Source: Bacteroidales bacterium UBA5072 | Lineage (GTDB): Bacteria > Bacteroidota > Bacteroidia > Bacteroidales > UBA10428 | Direction of reading: 5' to 3' | DNA: 5,579 bases | Assembly: GCA_002415855.1 (NCBI GenBank) | Contig: DIAS01000179.1 | Coordinates: 1-5,579 of the forward strand | Shown: positions 1-5,579 of the stretch, in pieces | Position numbering within the stretch: position 1 is the stretch's first letter | Layout: each line of letters begins with the position of its first letter | Notes under the pieces: generated by a model | Database searches by the model: none | Told to the model about the DNA's origin: nothing | Seen by the model: the letters and a program-made list of their open reading frames with translations, nothing else | Translations under genes and position numbers: made by a program

Positions 1-3000
1 ATCGATAATGTGGAGACCCGGATTGAATCCGTCCAGAAATCATTACCGGAAGAAGTCAGGATCGAGCCGTTTCTCAACCGTTCCGATCTTGTGGGACGCG
101 CCATCGGGACAGTTTCAAAAAACCTAATCGAAGGGGCGCTGATAGTCATTTTCATTCTCGTTTTGCTGCTTGGGAATATTCGCGCCGGACTCGTAGTGGC
201 CTCGGTCATTCCTCTTTCAATGCTGTTTGCCATTTCGATGATGAACCTGTTTGGAATTTCCGGGAACCTGATGAGCCTTGGTGCAATCGACTTCGGACTG
301 ATTGTCGATGGCGCCATTATCATTGTCGAAAGTGTTGTTCATCGCATTTTTATGAGTAAACATCACCATCCCGGCGTTGCGAAGCTGAACCGGGAACAGA
401 TGGACGAAAGTGTACTTGATTCGACAAAGAAAATCATGAGTTCGGCCACTTTCGGACAAATTATTATCCTGATCGTTTATTTGCCCATAATGGCATTGGT
501 CGGCATAGAAGGCAAAATGTTCCGCCCGATGGCGCAGGTTGTGGCACTGGCATTGCTTGGGGCTACTATTCTTTCGCTCACTTATGTTCCAGTGGCCTCA
601 GCCCTGTTCTTAAGCAGGAAGACAAGTCACAAGCCAAATATCTCCGATCACCTGATGGACTGGATCAACAAGGCATTTAATCCTGTGATTGCATTTGCGC
701 TCAGACGCAAACTGCTGGTTTCTGTTTCTGCAATCGCCCTGCTGGTAATCAGCCTCTTTATATTCAACCGTCTGGGCGGTGAATTTATCCCTCAACTAGA
801 AGAGGGCGACCTGGCTGCCGGTGTAATGACGCTGCAGGGAGGTTCACTTTCCAATACCGTGGACCAGGTTATTAAGGCAAATAAGATCCTGCTGGAGAAC
901 TTTCCAGAGGTAAAGCACGCAGTCTGTAAAATAGGCGCCGGTGAAATCCCTACTGATCCCACTCCGATGGAAACTGGCGATTATATTATTACACTAAAGG
1001 ATAAAAGTGACTGGGTCTCTGCGAAAACACGCGAAGAACTGGTTGGAAAAATGGAGGAAAAACTGGTTACTCTTGCAGGCGTCAAGTTTACATTCCAGCA
1101 GCCAATTCAGATGAGGTTCAATGAGTTTATGACCGGCTCTAAGGAAGATGTCGCCATTAAAATCTTCGGTGATGACCTTAATGTTCTTTCTGAAAAAGCA
1201 GCAGAAATTGCAGAAATAGTTCAGGCAGTGCCTGGAGCTACGGATATTAATGTCGAAAAGGTCACCGGACTGGCCCAGATACAGGTTGAATACAATCGTG
1301 ACCGGCTTGCACAGTACGGTCTATCGGTGGAAAACGTCAACAGTATTCTTCGGACAGCCTTCGCTGGAAGCCAGGCCGGGGTAGTATATGATGAAGAAAA
1401 AAGGTTTGGGCTTGTTGTCCGCCTGGACAAAGATTACAGGCATAGCCTTGATGATGTGAAAGATCTTACCGTTGCACTTCCTGATGGCCATCAGATACCC
1501 TTCGGACAGGTAGCGGATATTTCAATAAAGTCAGGTCCCGCCCAGGTTTCAAGGGAAAATACAAGGCGAAGGATCACGATCGGATTTAATGTGCGTAACC
1601 GCGATGTAAAAAGTGTCATTGATGATGTGACAGCGCAGATTGATCAGAATATTCTGCTGCCTACCGGTTACTATGTTACATACGGAGGTCAGTTTAAAAA
1701 CCTTGAAGCGGCACAGAAAAGACTTTCAGTCGCCTTGCCGGTAGCCTTGCTTTTAATATTCGTGTTACTCTATTTTACCTTTAAATCAGTCAAACAATCC
1801 CTGCTGATATTTACGGCAGTTCCCATGGCTGCTATCGGAGGGGTTTTTGCCCTCTGGATGCGCGGAATGAACTTCTCTATTTCTGCAGGCGTCGGTTTTA
1901 TCGCATTGTTCGGGGTTGCTGTTCTTAACGGCATAGTTTTGATTGCCGAGTTTAACCGGCTCGAAAAAGAGGGCGTTGCCGACATAAGCGAGCGCGTCCT
2001 TAAAGGGTTAAAGACACGTCTGCGTTCTGTCATCATGACAGGTGCGGCTCCCGCCCTGGGATTTTTACCCATGGTCATCTCTACCTCTGCCGGAGCGGAA
2101 GTGCAAAAGCCGCTAGCAACAGTTGTGATAGGCGGACTGGTTACAGCTACCCTCCTTACACTTATCGTTCTTCCGGTATTTTATATCCTGTTTTCTTCAA
2201 CCAAATTCAAATTCAGAATCAAGGGAATGTCATCGAAAAAACTTGCAGTATCAGTATTGTTGTTCGGTATAGCGTCAGTTATGGGTAACCTGAATGGCCA
2301 GGAGGTAAAGGCCATCAATCTGAATGAGGCAATTCAAATGGCCCTTGACAGCAACCTCTCCGTTAAATCAGCGGCACTTTCGGTGGATGTGCAGAAGGCT
2401 CTCAAGGGTGCAGCTGTCGATCTTCCAAAAACAGCAATTGACGGGGAGTACGGACAATTCAACTCGTACACTAACGACAACAGCTTTACTGTTTCTCAGT
2501 CATTTGCATTCCCCTCCGTGTACGTTAACCGCAGTAAGCTGGCAAATGCAAATATCAGGAGCGGAGAATGGCAATATAAATCCACCCAACTTGAAATAGC
2601 CACAGGGGTCAAGCGAATTTACTGGGAGTACGTGTACCTGGTATCAAAACAGAAACTGCTGGTCTATCAGGACAGCCTGTATACCGGATTCTTAAGGGCT
2701 GCGGAATTAAGGGCAAAGGCCGGAGAGACCAACCGTCTCGAAATGATTACTGCCCGGTCGCAAAGCCTTGAAATAAAGAACCAGTTGAATCAGGTGACCT
2801 CTGATATCATGATAAGCGGCCGTAAATTAATGGTGTTGCTAAACAGTAAGTCCGTTCTTATACCGTCAGACCGGGAAGTTCGCCGGATTGATTTTAAGCC
2901 CGATTATGACAGCATCACAGTAGATCAGAACCCGCTGCTTGGTTACGTAAAGCAACAGGTCGAAGTATCTCACATTGAAAAAAAACTTGAACAGAGTCAG

Positions 3001-3483
3001 TTGTGGCCTGATCTGAATATCGGTTATTTCAGCCAGACAATTATCGGAACGCAGGATGTCAACGGGATACCGCAGACCTTCGGGAACAACGACCGGTTTA
3101 ACGGGTTTCAGGCGGGAATTGCTGTTCCCCTCTGGTTTCCTCCTTACACGTCAAGGGCGAAAGCCGCAAAAGTCACTGAAGAGATCGCTCAGACAAATGC
3201 TGAAAACTACACCCGGTCTGTTTACGGAAGTTATCAGTCCTTGCTTGATGAGTACAATAAATATACATCAACTGTAGATTTTTATGAAAACCAGGCAGTC
3301 CCCGAAGCTGATATGATAATTGAACAGGCGACTCTCAGCTATAAAGCCGGAGCCCTAGATTACCTGGACTATGTACTTACACTGGACAGGGCACTGGCAA
3401 TCAAACAAAACTATCTTGAGGCGGTTAACAGTTATAACCAGACAATTGTTTCAATTGAATATATCACAGGTAAAATATTTTAA
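1..3483 (+). CDS. czcA: CzcA-type heavy-metal RND pump fused to a C-terminal TolC/OEP outer-membrane channel domain (5' end outside window)
   Basis: The frame is open from base 1 to TAA at 3481-3483, so the GTG at 10 is not the start; this is a 1160-residue C-terminal fragment. By alignment from memory with CzcA about 300 N-terminal residues are missing, giving roughly 1,465 in all. RND part (fragment numbering): TM2-TM4 at about 43-113, with the TM4 signature DFG-x3-DGA-x3-VE placing acidic residues D97, D103 and E110 where CzcA has its proton-relay D402, D408 and E415. TM5-6 carry EGKMFRPM. The second periplasmic half begins with GGEFIPQLEEGD (259-270), then PTDPTPM (317-323) and QPIQMRFNE (367-375). 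TM8-12 end near F731, with GVAVLNG at 638-644. A Lys/Arg-rich loop (732-747) and a hydrophobic segment (748-762) follow. An OEP domain of about 394 residues (767-1160) begins with the LNEAIQMAL helix and has two repeats, the second from about 977. The family exports divalent metals (Zn, Co, Cd, Ni) by proton antiport; the exact metal is inferred only. There is no frameshift or internal stop. The adaptor gene follows after 12 bp. Confidence 0.93.
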   Translation: MDNVETRIESVQKSLPEEVRIEPFLNRSDLVGRAIGTVSKNLIEGALIVIFILVLLLGNIRAGLVVASVIPLSMLFAISMMNLFGISGNLMSLGAIDFGLIVDGAIIIVESVVHRIFMSKHHHPGVAKLNREQMDESVLDSTKKIMSSATFGQIIILIVYLPIMALVGIEGKMFRPMAQVVALALLGATILSLTYVPVASALFLSRKTSHKPNISDHLMDWINKAFNPVIAFALRRKLLVSVSAIALLVISLFIFNRLGGEFIPQLEEGDLAAGVMTLQGGSLSNTVDQVIKANKILLENFPEVKHAVCKIGAGEIPTDPTPMETGDYIITLKDKSDWVSAKTREELVGKMEEKLVTLAGVKFTFQQPIQMRFNEFMTGSKEDVAIKIFGDDLNVLSEKAAEIAEIVQAVPGATDINVEKVTGLAQIQVEYNRDRLAQYGLSVENVNSILRTAFAGSQAGVVYDEEKRFGLVVRLDKDYRHSLDDVKDLTVALPDGHQIPFGQVADISIKSGPAQVSRENTRRRITIGFNVRNRDVKSVIDDVTAQIDQNILLPTGYYVTYGGQFKNLEAAQKRLSVALPVALLLIFVLLYFTFKSVKQSLLIFTAVPMAAIGGVFALWMRGMNFSISAGVGFIALFGVAVLNGIVLIAEFNRLEKEGVADISERVLKGLKTRLRSVIMTGAAPALGFLPMVISTSAGAEVQKPLATVVIGGLVTATLLTLIVLPVFYILFSSTKFKFRIKGMSSKKLAVSVLLFGIASVMGNLNGQEVKAINLNEAIQMALDSNLSVKSAALSVDVQKALKGAAVDLPKTAIDGEYGQFNSYTNDNSFTVSQSFAFPSVYVNRSKLANANIRSGEWQYKSTQLEIATGVKRIYWEYVYLVSKQKLLVYQDSLYTGFLRAAELRAKAGETNRLEMITARSQSLEIKNQLNQVTSDIMISGRKLMVLLNSKSVLIPSDREVRRIDFKPDYDSITVDQNPLLGYVKQQVEVSHIEKKLEQSQLWPDLNIGYFSQTIIGTQDVNGIPQTFGNNDRFNGFQAGIAVPLWFPPYTSRAKAAKVTEEIAQTNAENYTRSVYGSYQSLLDEYNKYTSTVDFYENQAVPEADMIIEQATLSYKAGALDYLDYVLTLDRALAIKQNYLEAVNSYNQTIVSIEYITGKIF
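2227..2301 (+). other. Internal signal-peptide-like segment at the RND/TolC junction
   Basis: Codons 743-767 of the fused gene read like an ordinary Sec signal peptide inside a long protein: Met-Ser-Ser-Lys-Lys, a hydrophobic core LAVSVLLFGIASVMG, then NLNG followed by Gln767-Glu768. A signal peptidase I cut between Gly766 and Gln767 would leave a small residue at -1 and Gln at +1, a pattern common in Bacteroidota secreted proteins; Leu at -3 is tolerable but not ideal. The RND part ends on the cytoplasmic side after TM12 (about 711-731), and the 16-residue loop before this segment is strongly positive (six Lys/Arg), so the segment should insert N-in/C-out and deliver the TolC part to the periplasm. 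Whether it is cleaved, stays as a 13th membrane helix, or also acts as a separate start (ATG 2227) cannot be decided from sequence. Confidence 0.7.
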
Positions 3484-3495
3484 ACTATAAATATC

Positions 3496-4680
3496 ATGAT
3501 AAAGTTAGACTATAAGGTTTCAGTGATCCTTTGCGGAGCATTAATATTCCTGGGTTCATGCAGGGGAGGAAATAATCCTGCTGCAGAAGCTCCGGAGAGT
3601 GAGGTTCTTCCTGAAGACATTGTGGAGATGCGTGAGGATCAGATAAAACTTGCAGACATTCAGACCGGGTCAATCGAGATGCGATCACTGAATAATACAC
3701 TCAAAGTAAACGGTGTCATCTCTGTTGCACCTCAAAACCAGGCAACCGTTTCCATGCCTCTCGGAGGTTTCATAAAAAGTACCTCTCTCCTCCCCGGCAA
3801 TGCCATCACCAGGGGGCAAACCCTTGCCATAATTGAAAATCAGGATTTTATCGATATACAACAAAACTATCTTGAAGCCAAAAACAAACTGACATTCGCT
3901 GAAGCTGAATACAAGCGCCATACTGATTTATACAACGATGAAGTATATTCTGAAAAGAATCTGCAACAGGTCACTGTAGAGTATAAGAATCTGCTGGCGC
4001 TGGTAAGGTCGCTCGAGCAAAAGCTCCTGCTTATCGGAATCGATCCGGAAAGCCTGAACGAGACCAATATCAGCAGCACTGTCAATCTGAGATCCCCGAT
4101 TACCGGTTACATTCAATCTGTAAATATCACCATAGGAAAATATGTCGAACCCACCGATGTTTTATTTGAGATTGTAAACAGTGACAAACTCTTTCTCGAG
4201 CTTACCCTTTTTGAAAAGGATGCAGACAAGGTGGCAAGGGGTCAGAAAATAAAATTCTTCATTAACAACGAAACCGAGGCACATGAGGCTACTATCTCGC
4301 AAACCGGGAAATCAATAAGTAATGACAAGACCTTCAGGGTTTATGCAACAGTCACAAAGCCATGTAAAAATATCTTGCCGGGAATGTATGTGAATGCATT
4401 GATAAAAGAATCTGAAAATCTGGTCACAGCGCTTCCTTCGGATGCGATAGTAAGTTTTGATGACAAGGACTACATCTTTGTTTTTGACAGAAACAAGGAA
4501 GAGGCCGGAAAGCCTTTTACTGAATATCGCATGATCGAAGTGCGGAGAGGAGTAACAGAGGATGGATATACGGAAGTCATTTTACCGGAAGGATCAGAAC
4601 TTAGCACAGCCAAAGTTGTTATTAAAGGTGCATACAGTCTTCTTTCGGCAAAAAAGAATGCCGGTGAAATGGCATGCTGA
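3496..4680 (+). CDS. czcB: Heavy-metal efflux RND periplasmic adaptor lipoprotein (CzcB/CusB family)
   Basis: This 394-residue membrane-fusion protein bridges the RND pump and the outer-membrane channel. A type II signal peptide ends in LGSC with lipidated Cys22; the residues after Cys (RGGNN) show no acidic surface-export signal, so a periplasm-facing lipoprotein is expected. Domains: first half of the lipoyl domain at about 83-115 (SMPLGGFI, then PGNAITRGQ), an alpha-helical hairpin at about 117-180 starting DFIDIQQNYLEA, second lipoyl half at about 196-226 (RSPITGYI), beta-barrel at about 228-310 (LFLELTLFEKDADKV, later LPGMYVNA), and a membrane-proximal domain to the end. It lacks the Cys/His metal-binding domain found at the N-terminus of some CusB relatives; such a domain is encoded separately at 4789. 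ATG 3496 is chosen because the pump's TAA at 3481 is in the same frame and this is the first Met after it; the signal peptide fits. No clear Shine-Dalgarno is visible. The 12-bp spacing implies cotranscription with the fused pump. The mature chain ends in GEMAC and has further cysteines at 290 and 394. Confidence 0.93.
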   Translation: MIKLDYKVSVILCGALIFLGSCRGGNNPAAEAPESEVLPEDIVEMREDQIKLADIQTGSIEMRSLNNTLKVNGVISVAPQNQATVSMPLGGFIKSTSLLPGNAITRGQTLAIIENQDFIDIQQNYLEAKNKLTFAEAEYKRHTDLYNDEVYSEKNLQQVTVEYKNLLALVRSLEQKLLLIGIDPESLNETNISSTVNLRSPITGYIQSVNITIGKYVEPTDVLFEIVNSDKLFLELTLFEKDADKVARGQKIKFFINNETEAHEATISQTGKSISNDKTFRVYATVTKPCKNILPGMYVNALIKESENLVTALPSDAIVSFDDKDYIFVFDRNKEEAGKPFTEYRMIEVRRGVTEDGYTEVILPEGSELSTAKVVIKGAYSLLSAKKNAGEMAC

Positions 4681-4761
4681 ATATCAAAAGCTGTAACTTT
4701 AAAGAGCATTCTCCAGTCATGATTTTTTAACGAATGAAAAGAGCAGAATAAAATTAACTCA

Positions 4762-4769
4762 TATCTTTG
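4762..4769 (+). promoter_or_regulatory. Candidate Bacteroidota -7 promoter element for the metal-binding lipoprotein gene
   Basis: TATCTTTG is a perfect match to the Bacteroidota -7 consensus TAnnTTTG and ends 19 bases before the ATG at 4789. Transcription would start near 4775-4777, giving a leader of only about 12-14 bases. A good -33 TTG/TTTG is not seen at the expected distance; the region near 4721-4740 offers only a T-run and AATG. The rest of the 108-bp gap (4681-4788) is AT-rich, with no convincing terminator hairpin after the adaptor gene, so read-through from upstream is also possible. Confidence 0.4.
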
Positions 4770-4788
4770 ATTATAAATACGTAATGCG

Positions 4789-4995
4789 ATGAAAAAGAAT
4801 CTTCTGATTATTGTTTTTGCTATGCTGGCAGCAGCAATGTTTACTTCATGCGGAAACAGCTCCTCCAAGGAAAAACAATCGACGAAAAAAGAGGTGGCTA
4901 AAGTTGAGTACACCTGTCCGATGCATCCGGAAGTTGTAAGCGATAAACCAGGTGACTGTCCTAAGTGCGGGATGGCTCTGGTTGAGAAGAAATAA
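4789..4995 (+). CDS. Small lipoprotein consisting of a heavy-metal-binding domain (HMBD, YTCPMHPEV...CPKCGM type)
   Basis: This complete 68-residue protein has a lysine n-region, a hydrophobic core (5-17) and a relaxed lipobox FTSC with lipidated Cys21. A short Ser/Lys-rich tether (22-38) follows, then one compact domain at 39-66 with YTCPMHPEV and CPKCGMAL. Candidate metal ligands are Cys43, Met45, His46, Cys57, Cys60 and Met62. The same domain is known as an N-terminal part of some CusB-type adaptors and of copper P-type ATPases, where it is thought to bind soft metals; here it stands alone. No acidic export signal follows Cys21, so it probably faces the periplasm. It sits between an adaptor gene that lacks this domain and a CusA-like pump gene. 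A metallochaperone or metal-buffer role, like CusF in function but unrelated in fold, is inference. The ATG is fixed by the signal peptide; an upstream ATG at 4784 is out of frame and stops after two codons. Confidence 0.9.
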   Translation: MKKNLLIIVFAMLAAAMFTSCGNSSSKEKQSTKKEVAKVEYTCPMHPEVVSDKPGDCPKCGMALVEKK

Positions 4996-5021
4996 TTGCT
5001 GACGTTTATGATTTACTGTTC

Positions 5022-5058
5022 ACGGACATCACGGGAAATAAAGGTTCCGTGATGCCGT
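5022..5058 (+). terminator. Strong imperfect hairpin between the lipoprotein and CusA-like genes (possible terminator or mRNA processing/stability stem)
   Basis: The left arm ACGGACATCACGG (5022-5034) pairs with the right arm CCGTGATGCCGT (5047-5058): 8 bp (CATCACGG/CCGTGATG), a one-base bulge (A5026), then 4 more bp (ACGG/CCGT). The loop is 12 bases, and AA/TT pairs may extend the stem into it. It begins 27 bases after the lipoprotein stop codon. The bases after it (CGGATTGTTTGAAATG) hold only a short, broken T-run, so it is not a textbook intrinsic terminator. It could be a weak or partial terminator, or a stem that sets relative expression of the two genes. It lies 39 bases before the start at 5098. 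Confidence 0.5.
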
Positions 5059-5097
5059 CGGATTGTTTGAAATGTCAATTATAAGACAACCCAGGCA

Positions 5098-5579
5098 ATG
5101 TTTAACCGGTTAGTTAAATACTTTCTTTACAACAGGCTGGTGACATTTATCTTCCTGGCGGCATTCATTATTCTGGGTATAGTTGTATCTCCGTTCGAAT
5201 GGAAAACAGGCTTTCTGCCGCGCAATCCGGTGCCTGTAGATGCAATTCCTGACATTGGCGAGAACCAGCAGATAGTTGCCACGGAATGGATGGGACGGTC
5301 ACCTAAGGATATCCAGGACCAGGTCACATATCCTCTGACAACGGCACTGCTCGGCATCCCTGATGTTCAAACTATCCGGAGCACCTCGATGTTCGGAATG
5401 TCATTCATCTATATCATCTTTAATGATAAGGCTGACTTTTACTGGAGCCGGTCCCGAATACTCGAGAAATTGAATTCACTTCCTCCCGGAACACTTCCGG
5501 CAGGTGTACAACCGACCCTTGGACCTGATGCAACTGCCCTGGGACAGATATTCTGGTACACTCTTGAAGGACGAAACCC
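5098..5579 (+). CDS. cusA: CusA-like heavy-metal efflux RND pump, N-terminal part (3' end outside window)
   Basis: ATG 5098 opens a frame running off the window after 160 full codons; related pumps have over 1,000 residues. An in-frame TGA at 5068 makes this the first Met, and AGG at 5093-5095 is a weak, close ribosome site. Visible parts: a short basic cytoplasmic N-terminus, TM1 at about 16-31, then the start of the first periplasmic (porter) region. Recognisable stretches are DAIPDIGENQQIV from residue 48, QVTYPLTTALLGIP, FYWSRSRILEKLN (114-126) and GPDATALG (142-149); E. coli CusA has closely matching DALPD, VTYPLTT, YWARSRVLEYLN and GPDATGVG. The linker from TM1 to DAIPD is about ten residues longer than in E. 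coli CusA. The family exports Cu(I)/Ag(I) or other metals by proton antiport; the specificity motif in TM4 is outside the window, so the symbol marks the family, not a proven substrate. It is the second RND pump of the locus and differs from the upstream CzcA-type one. Any adaptor or channel of its own would lie downstream. Confidence 0.9.
   Translation, partial: MFNRLVKYFLYNRLVTFIFLAAFIILGIVVSPFEWKTGFLPRNPVPVDAIPDIGENQQIVATEWMGRSPKDIQDQVTYPLTTALLGIPDVQTIRSTSMFGMSFIYIIFNDKADFYWSRSRILEKLNSLPPGTLPAGVQPTLGPDATALGQIFWYTLEGRN

Noticed and set aside
1770..2078. A 102-codon minus-strand open frame inside the pump gene.
   Set aside because: It is fully antisense to conserved RND membrane helices and its translation resembles no family; a by-product of codon bias in the real gene.
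2193..2226. Annotating the pump and the TolC part as two separate genes with a start at 2227.
   Set aside because: There is no stop codon anywhere between TM12 and the OEP domain, so as sequenced it is one open frame; separation is more likely at the protein level.
2324..2599. A 91-codon plus-strand frame inside the TolC domain, out of frame with it.
   Set aside because: The in-frame translation of the same bases is a clear OEP domain; this overlapping frame shows no protein-like pattern.
3492..3501. The 10-base palindrome TATCATGATA over the adaptor start codon.
   Set aside because: It is short and AT-rich, and lies within an operon where an operator is not expected; likely chance.
3404..3875. 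A 16-base exact repeat (3404-3419 and 3860-3875), both copies coding for Gln-Asn-Tyr-Leu-Glu, in the channel's last helix and the adaptor hairpin.
   Set aside because: Both are helical coiled-coil contexts where this peptide is common, and flanking bases do not match; chance or similar selection is more likely than a mobile or regulatory repeat.
4784..4792. A two-codon upstream frame (ATG CGA TGA) overlapping the lipoprotein start.
   Set aside because: It is too short and too easily formed by chance to claim translational coupling or leader control.
4470..4913. A 147-codon open frame on the minus strand across the end of the adaptor gene, the gap and the start of the lipoprotein gene.
   Set aside because: It lies antisense to two well-supported genes, has no recognisable domain or signal, and covers the promoter-like region. 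It is best explained as a shadow frame.
3481..5100. All four genes lie in the same reading frame, so read-through of the TAA at 3481 would add the adaptor to the pump-channel fusion.
   Set aside because: Sharing a frame has a fair chance probability, the stop is a strong TAA, the adaptor has its own lipoprotein signal peptide, and no read-through signal is visible.

Overview
The window looks like a piece of a Bacteroidota genome (moderate GC) carrying a heavy-metal export locus, with every gene on the + strand. The assignment rests on an RND pump fused to a TolC-type domain, an architecture I associate with this phylum. It is supported by lipoproteins with relaxed lipoboxes (LGSC, FTSC), weak Shine-Dalgarno signals, a signal-like segment with Gln at the likely +1 position, and a perfect match to the Bacteroidota -7 promoter element TAnnTTTG. 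Genus and species cannot be told from this sequence.

Layout. Positions 1-3483 hold the 3' part (1160 codons) of a very long gene. It encodes a CzcA-type heavy-metal RND pump joined in one reading frame to a complete TolC/OEP outer-membrane channel domain, with a second signal-peptide-like segment at the junction. Twelve bases later, 3496-4680 encodes the periplasmic adaptor lipoprotein (CzcB/CusB type). A 108-bp gap with a candidate promoter leads to 4789-4995, a 68-residue lipoprotein that is little more than a Cys/Met/His heavy-metal-binding domain. A 102-bp gap containing a strong imperfect hairpin leads to 5098, the start of a second, CusA-like RND pump that runs off the window end.

How the parts fit. 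The fused pump/channel and the adaptor supply all three parts of a tripartite exporter: inner-membrane proton/metal antiporter, periplasmic adaptor and outer-membrane duct. The TM4 signature of the first pump (DFG...DGA...VE) is that of divalent-cation (Zn/Co/Cd/Ni) CzcA-type pumps. The second pump resembles the CusA-like branch, and the metal-binding lipoprotein just before it could be a periplasmic metal carrier or buffer comparable in role to CusF. The locus therefore may handle more than one metal. No regulator (two-component pair, MerR, ArsR, Fur) lies inside the window.

The most interesting point is the topology of the fusion. The RND part ends in the cytoplasm, while the TolC part must reach the outer membrane. 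The sequence answers this with a lysine-rich loop followed by a hydrophobic, signal-peptide-like stretch, which suggests that one translation product is cut into two proteins. No stretch over 300 bp lacks a gene.
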